DNA of 64,000 nt, from assembly GCF_010550695.1 (NCBI RefSeq), contig NZ_JAAGOB010000001.1, forward strand, positions 248,001 through 312,000. Direction: 5' to 3'. The notes under the pieces were generated by a model. The model was not told the DNA's origin. It worked only from the letters and a program-made list of their open reading frames with translations, and made no database searches. Numbering within the stretch: position 1 is the stretch's first letter; each line of letters starts with the position of its first letter. Positions 30,588 to 38,456 of the stretch are shown here, piece after piece. Source of the stretch: Phytoactinopolyspora alkaliphila (GTDB taxonomy: Bacteria > Actinomycetota > Actinomycetes > Jiangellales > Jiangellaceae). The position numbers were made by a program, and so were the translations under genes.

Positions 30588-31547
30588 ATGACGACCACAC
30601 GACTCGAGACGGAGCCACGCCCCAGAACGGGGCGCGGCTCCGCCCGCCGGGGGATGAGCTGGTGGGTGCACCTGTTCGTCATTCCCGCGCTGCTGGTGTA
30701 TGCGGTATTCGTCCTCTATCCGGTGATCCTGACGCTGTTCAACAGCTTCTTCGCCTTCGAAGGGCTCAAGCGCGGCGCGTGGATCGGCTTCGACAACTTC
30801 ACCGCGCTGTTCACCACGCCGCCGCTCGATACGCGGGTGTGGAATGCCCTCGGAAACAACATTCAGATCTTCGTGCTGTCGTTCGCGCTCCAATGCGTCG
30901 TGGGCTTTCTGGTGGCGTCGCTGCTGTACCAGTACCGTGGCGGCCGGGAGATCTTCAAGGCGGCCTACTTCCTTCCCCGCTTGCTCTCGCTGATCGTGAT
31001 CGGCTTTCTGTGGCAGATCATCTTCAGCCCGAACGTCGGTGCGCTGAACCAGTTCCTGGAGGCCGCCGGGCTCGGCGCGTTGGCGCAGAACTGGCTGGGC
31101 TCGCCGTCGACCGCCCTGTACACGGTCATCTTCGTCGAAGGGTGGTACCGGCTCGGGTTCAGCATCCTGGTCTTTCTCGCCAGCATGCAGGCCATCCCCG
31201 GCGCGATCTTCGAAGCGGCCCGACTCGACGGAGCGTCCCGTGTCCGCCTGCTCTGGTACTTCATGCTGCCGCTCACCCGGCCCGCGTGGATGATCCTAAC
31301 CGTGCTCACGTTCATCGCGTCGTTCGAGATGTTCGACCTGGTGTACGCCATGCAGGGAGTCACTGGCAGCCCGTTCTACTCCAGCGACACGCTCGGCCTG
31401 CTGTTCTACCGGCTGGCGTTCGGGGGAGAGGGAGGCACCGCGGCGATCGGGCTGGGCTCCGCGCTGGCGTTGATGCTCATCGTGGGCATGGCGCTGATCT
31501 CCGGGCTGATGGTGTTCTTCTTCACCCGCAAACGAGTGGAATGGTGA
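30588..31547 (+). CDS. Sugar ABC transporter permease (MalF/CUT1 type)
   Basis: A 319-residue permease with six predicted helices, from LFVIPALLVYAVFVLYPVIL near residue 30 to ALISGLMVFFF near the end. The EAA loop reads IFEAARLDGASRVRLLWYFM near residue 205. Starts six bases after the binding-protein stop and is followed seven bases later by the second permease. No ATPase gene is in the cluster. Confidence 0.93.
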   Translation: MTTTRLETEPRPRTGRGSARRGMSWWVHLFVIPALLVYAVFVLYPVILTLFNSFFAFEGLKRGAWIGFDNFTALFTTPPLDTRVWNALGNNIQIFVLSFALQCVVGFLVASLLYQYRGGREIFKAAYFLPRLLSLIVIGFLWQIIFSPNVGALNQFLEAAGLGALAQNWLGSPSTALYTVIFVEGWYRLGFSILVFLASMQAIPGAIFEAARLDGASRVRLLWYFMLPLTRPAWMILTVLTFIASFEMFDLVYAMQGVTGSPFYSSDTLGLLFYRLAFGGEGGTAAIGLGSALALMLIVGMALISGLMVFFFTRKRVEW

Positions 31548-31554
31548 GCCGCCG

Positions 31555-32445
31555 ATGCTGACGACTACCACGACCACCGGCGTCGTGGGGCGTGGCCACC
31601 AGGGCGCGAAACGCACCCGTGGCAATGTCCGGCGCAGGATGCCCGCCATGCTCTCGTACGCCGTACTGGTCCTCTTCGCGATCATCGAGATGTATCCGAT
31701 CTTCCTGATGGTCGCGAACTCCCTCCGCGACGACCTCGACATCCTGTCGAATCCGCTCGGGCTGCCGACCCAGCCGCAGTTCGGCAACTATGCCGAGATC
31801 TGGGAGCGCAGCAACTTTCCCGCCTATTTCGGCAACAGCGTGTACGTCACCGGGGTCGGCGTCGTCGTCCTGCTGCTGATCTCGTCGATGGCGGCGTTCT
31901 ACCTGGCCCGATTCTCATTCAGGTGGAACAAGGCGCTGCTCATGGTTTTCATGCTAGGGCTGACGCTCCCGCTGAAGCTGGCCGTCGTTCCTCTGTTCAT
32001 GCTCATGCAGTCCCTGGATCTGCTCGACACCCGCAATGGGCTGATCCTGGTGCTGATCGCCGAGCGGCTGTCGTTCGCGATCTTCGTCCTCTACGGCTTC
32101 TTCGTCACGCTGCCCCGTGACATCGAGGAGGCGGCGCTGGTCGACGGCGCCAACGTCTGGCAGGTGTACTGGCGAGTGGCGATGCCCGTGATGCGGCCTG
32201 CCCTGGCCACCGTGGCGATCGTCAGCATTGTCGGCATGTGGAACGAGTTCTTCTTTCCACTGGTGTTCATCCGCAGCGACGAGTTGCGGACGATCCCACT
32301 CGGCATGCTCACGATCGTGGGCGAGTTCAGCACCGAATGGGCACTGTTGTTCGCTGGCCTGACGCTGTCGTCGGTGCCCATGATCATCGCTTTCGTGGTT
32401 CTGGCACGCCAGTTCATGGAAGGACTGACGGAGGGAATCAGGTGA
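31555..32445 (+). CDS. Sugar ABC transporter permease (MalG/CUT1 type)
   Basis: A 296-residue permease with six helices; the EAA motif is IEEAALVDGANVWQVYWRVA near residue 187 and the family-typical AFYLARFSFRWNKALLM precedes it. It pairs with the upstream permease. The TGA overlaps the GTG of the HAD gene, so the hydrolase is translationally coupled to the importer. Confidence 0.93.
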   Translation: MLTTTTTTGVVGRGHQGAKRTRGNVRRRMPAMLSYAVLVLFAIIEMYPIFLMVANSLRDDLDILSNPLGLPTQPQFGNYAEIWERSNFPAYFGNSVYVTGVGVVVLLLISSMAAFYLARFSFRWNKALLMVFMLGLTLPLKLAVVPLFMLMQSLDLLDTRNGLILVLIAERLSFAIFVLYGFFVTLPRDIEEAALVDGANVWQVYWRVAMPVMRPALATVAIVSIVGMWNEFFFPLVFIRSDELRTIPLGMLTIVGEFSTEWALLFAGLTLSSVPMIIAFVVLARQFMEGLTEGIR

Positions 32446-33242
32446 CGCCACGTTCGGCCCGCACGATCACGTTCGACCTGGACGACACGTTGATCCGCAA
32501 CGCGTTCAGCAGGTGGGTGATCCCGGAGATCGCCGAGAACCTCGCCAACGGCAGACAGAAGACGGACGTCGCCCGGTCGCTGCATATGCGCCATCGGCGT
32601 GCGCTGGAGCGCGGAGACGCCGTGACGGCGTACGACTGGCAGGTCCATACCGACGCCCTCGCCGAGGAGTCCGGTCTGGCCGCGGGAACCGTCGATGTCG
32701 CGGCAGTGGTGCGGCGCCACGCCGTGCCGGACAAGGTCCGGCTCTTGCACGACAAGACGATTCCCGTCCTGCGGGAGCTGCGCGACGGCGGGTGGCGGGT
32801 GGCGATCCTGACCAATGGCTTCCGCGTCTACCAGGAGCCCGTACTGCGGGCCACCGGCCTGTGGGAAGAGGTGGACGAGGTGTTCACCACGGACGATCTC
32901 GGATGGGCGAAGCCGGATCGGCGGGCTTTCGCCGCCGCGTTCGGCGGCGCGTCCACCACGGTGCATGTGGGAGACCGGATCGACCACGACATTCAAGGTG
33001 CCCGGCGCGCCGCGGCGACGAGTGTGCTGATGCGCCGCGACGCACCGTTCGTGGGCCGCACGGCCGGCCTCGACGCGGACCAGCTGGCCGTCATGCGCGC
33101 GTATCTGGTCAAGTCTGCCGCCGCACAGCGCGCGGCGGTCGCGGACGATGTCGCCGCCGAGCTGCTGCCGGATGCGGTGGTCGCGGACATCGTCGATCTT
33201 CCGCCGATCCTCGACGAGCTCGGAGAGGAGGCAACGCGGTAG
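32442..33242 (+). CDS. HAD family hydrolase linked to the MurNAc cluster
   Basis: A 266-residue haloacid dehalogenase-type phosphatase: motif I FDLDDTL with the nucleophile Asp at about residue 11, motif II ILTNG near 125, motif III Lys in GWAKPDRR near 154 and motif IV HVGDRIDHDIQGARRAAA near 177. The helical cap lies between motifs I and II. The last 60 residues are an Ala-rich extension. Translational overlap with the importer suggests it acts on a sugar phosphate of this pathway; some HAD proteins (MupP) dephosphorylate MurNAc-6-phosphate, but sequence alone does not show that here. Confidence 0.85.
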   Translation: MTPRSARTITFDLDDTLIRNAFSRWVIPEIAENLANGRQKTDVARSLHMRHRRALERGDAVTAYDWQVHTDALAEESGLAAGTVDVAAVVRRHAVPDKVRLLHDKTIPVLRELRDGGWRVAILTNGFRVYQEPVLRATGLWEEVDEVFTTDDLGWAKPDRRAFAAAFGGASTTVHVGDRIDHDIQGARRAAATSVLMRRDAPFVGRTAGLDADQLAVMRAYLVKSAAAQRAAVADDVAAELLPDAVVADIVDLPPILDELGEEATR

Positions 33243-33330
33243 CGGTGTCGCCGGGCTAGTCGCCTTCCGCGTCCCCGCCAGCTCAGCTTGAGGTCACTCC
33301 ATCCCTGTACGCACGGTGTAAGGAGCAGCA

Positions 33331-34281
33331 ATGAAGCAGACTCTGCGTCGGCTCGTCGTACCAGCAGTTGCCGCTGTCATGACGATGTCGGCGGTGATGT
33401 ACGCGAACGCCGGCACCGAGGAGGCGGACTCAGCGGTGTCCGCGTCCGGGCCGAAAGACATGGCCTTGCGCGTCATGTCCTACAACATCGGTCAGGCGCG
33501 TGGTCTCGACGGTGACGTGAGCGTTCATCGCGTGGCGCACCGGATCGCCGAGAGCGGAGCCGAGGTGGTGGCGCTGCAGGAGGTGGACGTGCATTGGAGC
33601 ACGCGCAGCGACCTGCGCGACCAGGCAGCCGAGCTCGCTGACCTGCTGGGAATGCACATGTACTTCGCACCGATCTACAGCTTCGAGCCGGACTACGATC
33701 CGGAGAATCCCAACGGTGACGACAACATCCCGGCTCCGCCCGGCGCGACCCAGCGGGCGTTCGGGCTGGCGATCTTGAGCGAGTATCCGATCGTGGCGGC
33801 GCAGAACCACGAACTGACCCGAATGGTGGGCCGGGGGCCCGACCGTGGCCAGGTGAAGCCGATTCCGGGCTTCGCTGACGTGACGGTGAACGTCAAGGGC
33901 GCTCACGTGCGCGTGTTCAGCTCCCATCTGCAAGCCGGCGCGACCCAGCTCGCCACCGAGATCCGCACCACTCAAGTGGCCGAGATCATGGAGATCATCG
34001 GCGACGAGCCGGCGAAAACCATTCTGATGGGGGACCTGAACGGTGCGGTCGAGCCGGACAGCCCGGTCTACCGGCCGGAGATCCTGCCGCTGTTCGGCGT
34101 CCTCGACGATGCCTGGGAGATGGGGGAGGGCGACGGCCACACGTTCCGTGCCGGCAATCCTGATCGGCGCATCGACTTCGTCCTGGCCAGCTCGGACGTG
34201 GTGGTGAACTCTGCTGAGGTGTTGGCGCTCGACGCGTCGGATCACCTCCCGGTGGTTGCCGACGTGACGCTACGAAAGTAG
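33331..34281 (+). CDS. Secreted endonuclease/exonuclease/phosphatase family protein, copy 1
   Basis: A 316-residue EEP-fold (DNase I/sphingomyelinase-like) metallo-hydrolase with a Sec signal (basic start, AVAAVMTMSAVMYANA core). Catalytic motifs are present: Asn in VMSYNIGQARG, Glu in VALQEVDVHW near residue 87, SSHLQ, GDLNG near 232, and the C-terminal DASDHLPVV with the His. The substrate could be nucleic acid, inositol phosphate or phospholipid. AAGGAG precedes the ATG. It is the first of three tandem paralogues and is close to copy 2 over almost the whole catalytic domain. Confidence 0.88.
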   Translation: MKQTLRRLVVPAVAAVMTMSAVMYANAGTEEADSAVSASGPKDMALRVMSYNIGQARGLDGDVSVHRVAHRIAESGAEVVALQEVDVHWSTRSDLRDQAAELADLLGMHMYFAPIYSFEPDYDPENPNGDDNIPAPPGATQRAFGLAILSEYPIVAAQNHELTRMVGRGPDRGQVKPIPGFADVTVNVKGAHVRVFSSHLQAGATQLATEIRTTQVAEIMEIIGDEPAKTILMGDLNGAVEPDSPVYRPEILPLFGVLDDAWEMGEGDGHTFRAGNPDRRIDFVLASSDVVVNSAEVLALDASDHLPVVADVTLRK

Positions 34282-34443
34282 GACAGCTGTTGGGTGATCG
34301 CCATGGCGGCCGGCATGCTCTGGTGCGTGCCAGCCGTCCTGGCGGTCACCCGCGTCGCATGCCGATCGGTGACGAATCACCGAGGAGATGGCGGCGGACG
34401 TTGCGGAGGTTCATCGCGGGGGTTCATTCGAGAGGAGCAGCAC

Positions 34444-35367
34444 ATGAATGGTGTTCTGCGTCGACTGGCCCTGGCGGCCGTCGTCGGATTGACGAGCGCA
34501 TCGGCGTTACTCGCGAGCGCGGGTGCCCAGGACGGCGCTCCGTCGTCGAAGGATGTCTCTTTGCGGGTGATGTCCTACAACATTCAGCACGCCCGCGGTG
34601 TCGATGGTGATGTGAGTGTCCACCGGGTGGCGCATCGGATCGCTGAGAGCGGCGCCGATGTGGTGGCGCTGCAGGAGGTGGATGTGCATTGGAGCACGCG
34701 CAGCGACCTCCGGGATCAGGCTTCTGAGCTGGCCGACCTGCTGGGGATGCACATGTACTTCGCACCGATCTACAGCTTCGAGCCGGGTTACGATCCGGAG
34801 AACCCCGGTGGTGAGGGCAGTGTTCCTGCGCCGCCTGGCGCTGAGCAGCGGGCGTTCGGGCTGGCGGTGTTGAGCACGTATCCGATCGTGTCGGCCACCA
34901 ATCACGAGTTGACGCGGTCGGTGGGGCGCGGCCCGGATCGTGGCGAGGTAAAGCCAATTCCGGGATTCGCGGATGTGACGGTGAATGTGAGGGGGACACG
35001 GGTACGTGTGTTCAGCTCGCACTTGCAATCCGGTGACTCCGAGCAGGCAGCCGCCATTCGCACGGCCCAGGTGGCTGAAATGTTGGAGATCGTGGGCGAG
35101 GACCCGATCAGGACCATCCTGATGGGTGACCTCAACGACGATCGATCCTGGGTGTACGGCACCCTCGACCCGCTCTTCGACGTGCTCGACGACGGTTGGG
35201 AGCGCGCCGGACACGGCGATGGGCGCACCGCTTACCTGCCTGAGCCGGACCGGCGGATCGACTACGTCCTGACCAGCCCCGACATCGGGGTGACTTCGGT
35301 GGAAGTGTTGTTGAGCGACGCCTCGGATCACCTACCCGTGGTTGCAGACCTTGTGGTCCGGCGCTGA
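34444..35367 (+). CDS. Secreted endonuclease/exonuclease/phosphatase family protein, copy 2
   Basis: A 307-residue paralogue of copy 1, sharing long identical segments such as GDVSVHRVAHRIAESGA and GMHMYFAPIYSFEP. The signal peptide is LALAAVVGLTSASALLASAGA. Motifs VALQEVDVHW, SSHLQ, GDLND and DASDHLPVV are intact. The frame is open to 34294, but ATG 34444 directly follows GAGAGGAGCAG, a ribosome site also kept before copy 3. The 162-base gap between copies 1 and 2 holds no other gene. Confidence 0.88.
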   Translation: MNGVLRRLALAAVVGLTSASALLASAGAQDGAPSSKDVSLRVMSYNIQHARGVDGDVSVHRVAHRIAESGADVVALQEVDVHWSTRSDLRDQASELADLLGMHMYFAPIYSFEPGYDPENPGGEGSVPAPPGAEQRAFGLAVLSTYPIVSATNHELTRSVGRGPDRGEVKPIPGFADVTVNVRGTRVRVFSSHLQSGDSEQAAAIRTAQVAEMLEIVGEDPIRTILMGDLNDDRSWVYGTLDPLFDVLDDGWERAGHGDGRTAYLPEPDRRIDYVLTSPDIGVTSVEVLLSDASDHLPVVADLVVRR

Positions 35368-35401
35368 TCGGTGCGCACATCTCGTTCGAGAGGAGCAGTA
35401 C

Positions 35402-36454
35402 GTGAATCGTCTTCTGTATCGACTCGCCGTTATCGCTTTCGCTATCACGATGAGCGCGTCCGCGGTGGTGCACACGGCCACTGATTCGAGTGTCGAGGAT
35501 CCGGTCGTGTCGATGGTTGGGGCCGCACTGCCCACCGAGGGCGTCGAGACCCGGGCAATGCAGGCCAGCCAGACAACGGCGGCGACAGCACAGGTCAAGG
35601 TGATCACCTACAACCTCTGTGGGGCCGCCAGCCATTGCGCCAACCCTGGCGAGATCGTCAACCGCACCGGCTACCTGATCGACGAGGTGCTGGCCTACGA
35701 CGCCGACGTGGTCATGCTGACCGAAGTGTGTTATTTGCAGTATGCCCATATCCGGGACCAGCTGGTCGCCAAGGGATATGACCACAAGTGGGCCGCCAGT
35801 CGCCCACAGGTGGCGAACTGCACCCCGCCCGGCGGGAACACCGCTGATCTGGCCGCGCAGAACGCGCTGCGGTTCGGCAACGTGATCCTTGCGAAGAGCA
35901 GCCTCACCAACCGTGAGGAGATCAGGCTGACCGAGACCAATTACGGCACGGCGGCCATCAGCAAGGCGTTGTGTGCCGATGCCGGGATTCCTGGGCTGGG
36001 ACAAGGAAAGGTCCGGGCGTGCGTGGCCCATCCTCGTGCGGGCAAGACCGGACCCGCCGCACGGGCTCGCTGGGACGAGCTGACCGCCTGGGCAGCCGAG
36101 GTGGACCGGTATCTTCACGGCAATGATCAGCTGGTGATCCTCGGTGGTGACTTCAACGCCGAACCGGGTGACCGGGAGCTGGACCCGTTCTACGCTCTTG
36201 ACGGTATCGGCGAGTTCATTGAGCTCGACATGACCGACTCGGCGGCGTTCACCCCCGGCTGCACAAGTCAGCAGGCGACGCGGTGCCGTTCCGGCGCGCC
36301 CACGTTCATCCACCCGACCGACGGCCCGAAGAAGCTCGACTACATCTTCTTCTCGTCGTCCCATGTGAACGATTTCGGTGCCGGGGTCAGGCCCATCGGC
36401 CCGAACTCGGATCATCACCTGTTCCGCGGCTGGGCGAATGTGACCGTGAACTGA
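35402..36454 (+). CDS. Secreted endonuclease/exonuclease/phosphatase family protein, copy 3 (divergent)
   Basis: A 350-residue, more distant paralogue. GTG 35402 follows the same TTCGAGAGGAGCAG ribosome-site sequence as copy 2. After a signal peptide (AVIAFAITMSASAVVHTA) the catalytic domain starts VKVITYNLCG; the metal Glu is in VVMLTEVC, further motifs are GGDFNAEPGD near residue 252 and NSDHHLF at the C-terminus. Unlike copies 1 and 2 it carries about eight Cys (CGAASHC, NCTPP, ALCADAG, RACVAH, PGCTSQQATRC), which would form disulfides outside the cell. The strand switches directly after it. Confidence 0.86.
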   Translation: MNRLLYRLAVIAFAITMSASAVVHTATDSSVEDPVVSMVGAALPTEGVETRAMQASQTTAATAQVKVITYNLCGAASHCANPGEIVNRTGYLIDEVLAYDADVVMLTEVCYLQYAHIRDQLVAKGYDHKWAASRPQVANCTPPGGNTADLAAQNALRFGNVILAKSSLTNREEIRLTETNYGTAAISKALCADAGIPGLGQGKVRACVAHPRAGKTGPAARARWDELTAWAAEVDRYLHGNDQLVILGGDFNAEPGDRELDPFYALDGIGEFIELDMTDSAAFTPGCTSQQATRCRSGAPTFIHPTDGPKKLDYIFFSSSHVNDFGAGVRPIGPNSDHHLFRGWANVTVN

Positions 36455-36476
36455 CGCACCGCTCGGCGGGAACGGG

Positions 36477-36644
36477 CTACCTACCGCGGGCGCGGGCGAA
36501 AGCCTTCTTCGGCACCTTGGTGATGAAGAGGAAGCGCCTCTTGCTCTCCCGCCGGGCGAAACCGGTGTCGGTGAGGCGCTTCAGGACCACGGGGCACAGC
36601 TTGCACCGGGGCGTGCTTCGGCAGCACTTCTTCTTCGCCTTCAC
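36477..36644 (-). CDS. Small basic Cys-rich actinobacterial protein (55 residues)
   Basis: Reading from GTG 36644 to TAG 36477 gives a 55-residue basic protein, too short for many gene finders. It starts MKAKKKCCRSTPRCKLCPVV, continues LKRLTDTG and ends KKAFARARGR. The CC-X5-C-X2-C arrangement and a Lys/Arg-rich body recall a small uncharacterised family I associate with actinobacteria (KKKCCxSxPRCKxCPVV pattern); metal or nucleic-acid binding is a reasonable guess. GAGG lies three bases before the GTG; an in-frame GTG at 36653 is an alternative. It lies just downstream of pgl on the same strand. Confidence 0.72.
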   Translation of the reverse strand: MKAKKKCCRSTPRCKLCPVVLKRLTDTGFARRESKRRFLFITKVPKKAFARARGR

Positions 36645-36720
36645 CGACCTCACAGTGAATGATAGGTCAGCTGGGCAGGCCGCAGGCGGATCGACGACCC
36701 ACCACTTCTGATGGAGGACT

Positions 36721-37503
36721 CTAGGCGGTGGCGCGACGGTCCAGGCCCGGCGGAAGCTCGGACGCCGCGCCCTGGTCGAGAAGCCACATGGTGGCGTGCC
36801 GGCCGGTAGCGCCCGCCGCGGGTATTTGGGTGGGACCGGCTCCGGACAAGGCCATCCGCACGGCCGCGGCCTTGTCCTCGCCTGCCACGGTCAGCCAGAC
36901 CTCTGCGGCGGAGCGAATGCTGGGTAAGGTCAAGCTGATCCGCGTGGGCGGCGGCTTGGGCGAGCCGTGCACAGCGACGGCAGCACGCTCTTCCTCGTAC
37001 AACGCGGGGAACTCCGGGAACAACGACGCCACGTGGCCGTCCGGGCCGACGCCGAGCATCAGCACGTCGAACTCCGGCACATCGCTGTCCGCGCTGGGCT
37101 GCGCGGCCGCTGCCAGGGACGCGCGGTAGGCTTCCGCGGCGCGCTGCGGATCGCCGGCGAACTCGCCGTCGTCCGCGGGCATCGGGTGCACCCGTGCCGG
37201 CTCGATCGGCACGTGGTCCAGCAGCGCGTCCCGCGCTTGCGTCTCGTTGCGCTCCGGATCACCCGGAGGCAGGAAACGCTCGTCGCCCCACCAGATATCG
37301 ACGCGCGGCCAGTCGATGGCCGAGTGGGCGGGGGAGCGGCGGACGGCGGCGAGCATGGCGGTGCCGATCCGCCCGCCGGTGAGCACCACCGAGGCGTGCC
37401 CGCGGGCTGCCTGGGCGTCGACGACACGGGTGATCAGCCGAGCGGCTGCCGCCTCGGCCAGGACGTCGGGATCCCGATGAATGATCACAGAAGTCGAGCT
37501 CAT
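36721..37503 (-). CDS. pgl: 6-phosphogluconolactonase
   Basis: A 260-residue DevB-type lactonase that hydrolyses 6-phosphoglucono-delta-lactone in the oxidative pentose phosphate pathway. VVLTGGRIGTAMLAAV near residue 40, VDIWWGDERFLPPGDPERNE near 68 and LMLGVGPDGHVASLFPEFP near 148 are the family motifs. The ATG overlaps the opcA stop by four bases. Final enzyme gene of the tkt-to-pgl operon. Confidence 0.95.
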   Translation of the reverse strand: MSSTSVIIHRDPDVLAEAAAARLITRVVDAQAARGHASVVLTGGRIGTAMLAAVRRSPAHSAIDWPRVDIWWGDERFLPPGDPERNETQARDALLDHVPIEPARVHPMPADDGEFAGDPQRAAEAYRASLAAAAQPSADSDVPEFDVLMLGVGPDGHVASLFPEFPALYEEERAAVAVHGSPKPPPTRISLTLPSIRSAAEVWLTVAGEDKAAAVRMALSGAGPTQIPAAGATGRHATMWLLDQGAASELPPGLDRRATA

Positions 37504-38456
37504 CGCTTCGCCTTGACTTTCGTCCGGGTGACCTTGCCGGTCTCGCGTTGCAGTTCCAGCCCGGTGGCCAGGACATCACCGTAGACGTCGTCGGGGTCCA
37601 GCCGGCGCAGTTCCTCGGCGAGACACTCGCCCTCCGTCCGCCGTGGCAGGGAGACCTTCCGGTCAACCCGGCCCGGCACGCTGAGCACGGCGACATCGTC
37701 GTCCGGGCGCTCAATGCTGATGGGCCCCGACGCGCGCTCCAGGCGCACGCTGAGCATGCCTTCCACGCCGCTGGCCTTGGTCCTGGTGACCGGGCAGCGC
37801 AGGGTAAGGGACAGCCACCCCGCGAGCAGGTCAGCGCTCGGGTTGTCCGGCCCGCCGACGACGCGCACCGCGGTCACTTCTTCGTGCGGCGGCTGGTCCA
37901 GCGCTGCCGCGAGCAATGCCCGCCAGAGCGTCAGCCGGGTCCAGGACAGGTCGGTGTCGCCTGGGCGATGGCTGGCCACCCGGTCCTGCAGCGCGGCCAG
38001 GGGCCGTTTGCACGCCGCCGCGTCGGTGATCCGGCGCTGGGCCAGCGTTCCGACCGGATCCTCGGCGGGAACCTCCGGCGCCTCGGCCGGCCACCACGCG
38101 ACGATGGGCGCGTCGGGCAGGAGCAGCGGCACCACCACGGAGACAGGATGAGCGGTCAGCGGGCCGAAGGTGCGCAGCACGATCACCTCGCTCGCTCCGG
38201 CATCGCCCCCGACCCTGATCTGCGCGTCGAGCCGGGTCGAGCCGCGGGAGGTGCCGCGAATCACCGCGATGATCCTGCACGGATGCTCGTGACTTGCGTG
38301 ATTCGCTGACGCGATCGCGCTTTCGGCGTGTTCCTCATCGGTGACCAGAACGAGCGTCAGCACCCGGCCGAGGGTCACCGCACCATGCTTCTCCCGCAGA
38401 TCGACCAGGCGTTTGCCGACGTCGCTCGCGGTGGTGGTGGGCAGATCGATGATCAC
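37500..38456 (-). CDS. opcA: Glucose-6-phosphate dehydrogenase assembly protein OpcA
   Basis: A 318-residue OpcA, the partner needed for activity of G6PDH in actinobacteria and cyanobacteria and a redox-sensing point in the latter. Seen are the N-terminal LVDLREKHGAVTLGRVLTLVLV, the central VVPLLLPDAPIVAWWPAEAPEVP near residue 110 and WTRLTLWRALLAAALDQPP near 175. The GTG at 38456 overlaps the zwf stop. The much longer open frame upstream (to 39494) is zwf read out of phase. Confidence 0.93.
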   Translation of the reverse strand: MIIDLPTTTASDVGKRLVDLREKHGAVTLGRVLTLVLVTDEEHAESAIASANHASHEHPCRIIAVIRGTSRGSTRLDAQIRVGGDAGASEVIVLRTFGPLTAHPVSVVVPLLLPDAPIVAWWPAEAPEVPAEDPVGTLAQRRITDAAACKRPLAALQDRVASHRPGDTDLSWTRLTLWRALLAAALDQPPHEEVTAVRVVGGPDNPSADLLAGWLSLTLRCPVTRTKASGVEGMLSVRLERASGPISIERPDDDVAVLSVPGRVDRKVSLPRRTEGECLAEELRRLDPDDVYGDVLATGLELQRETGKVTRTKVKAKR

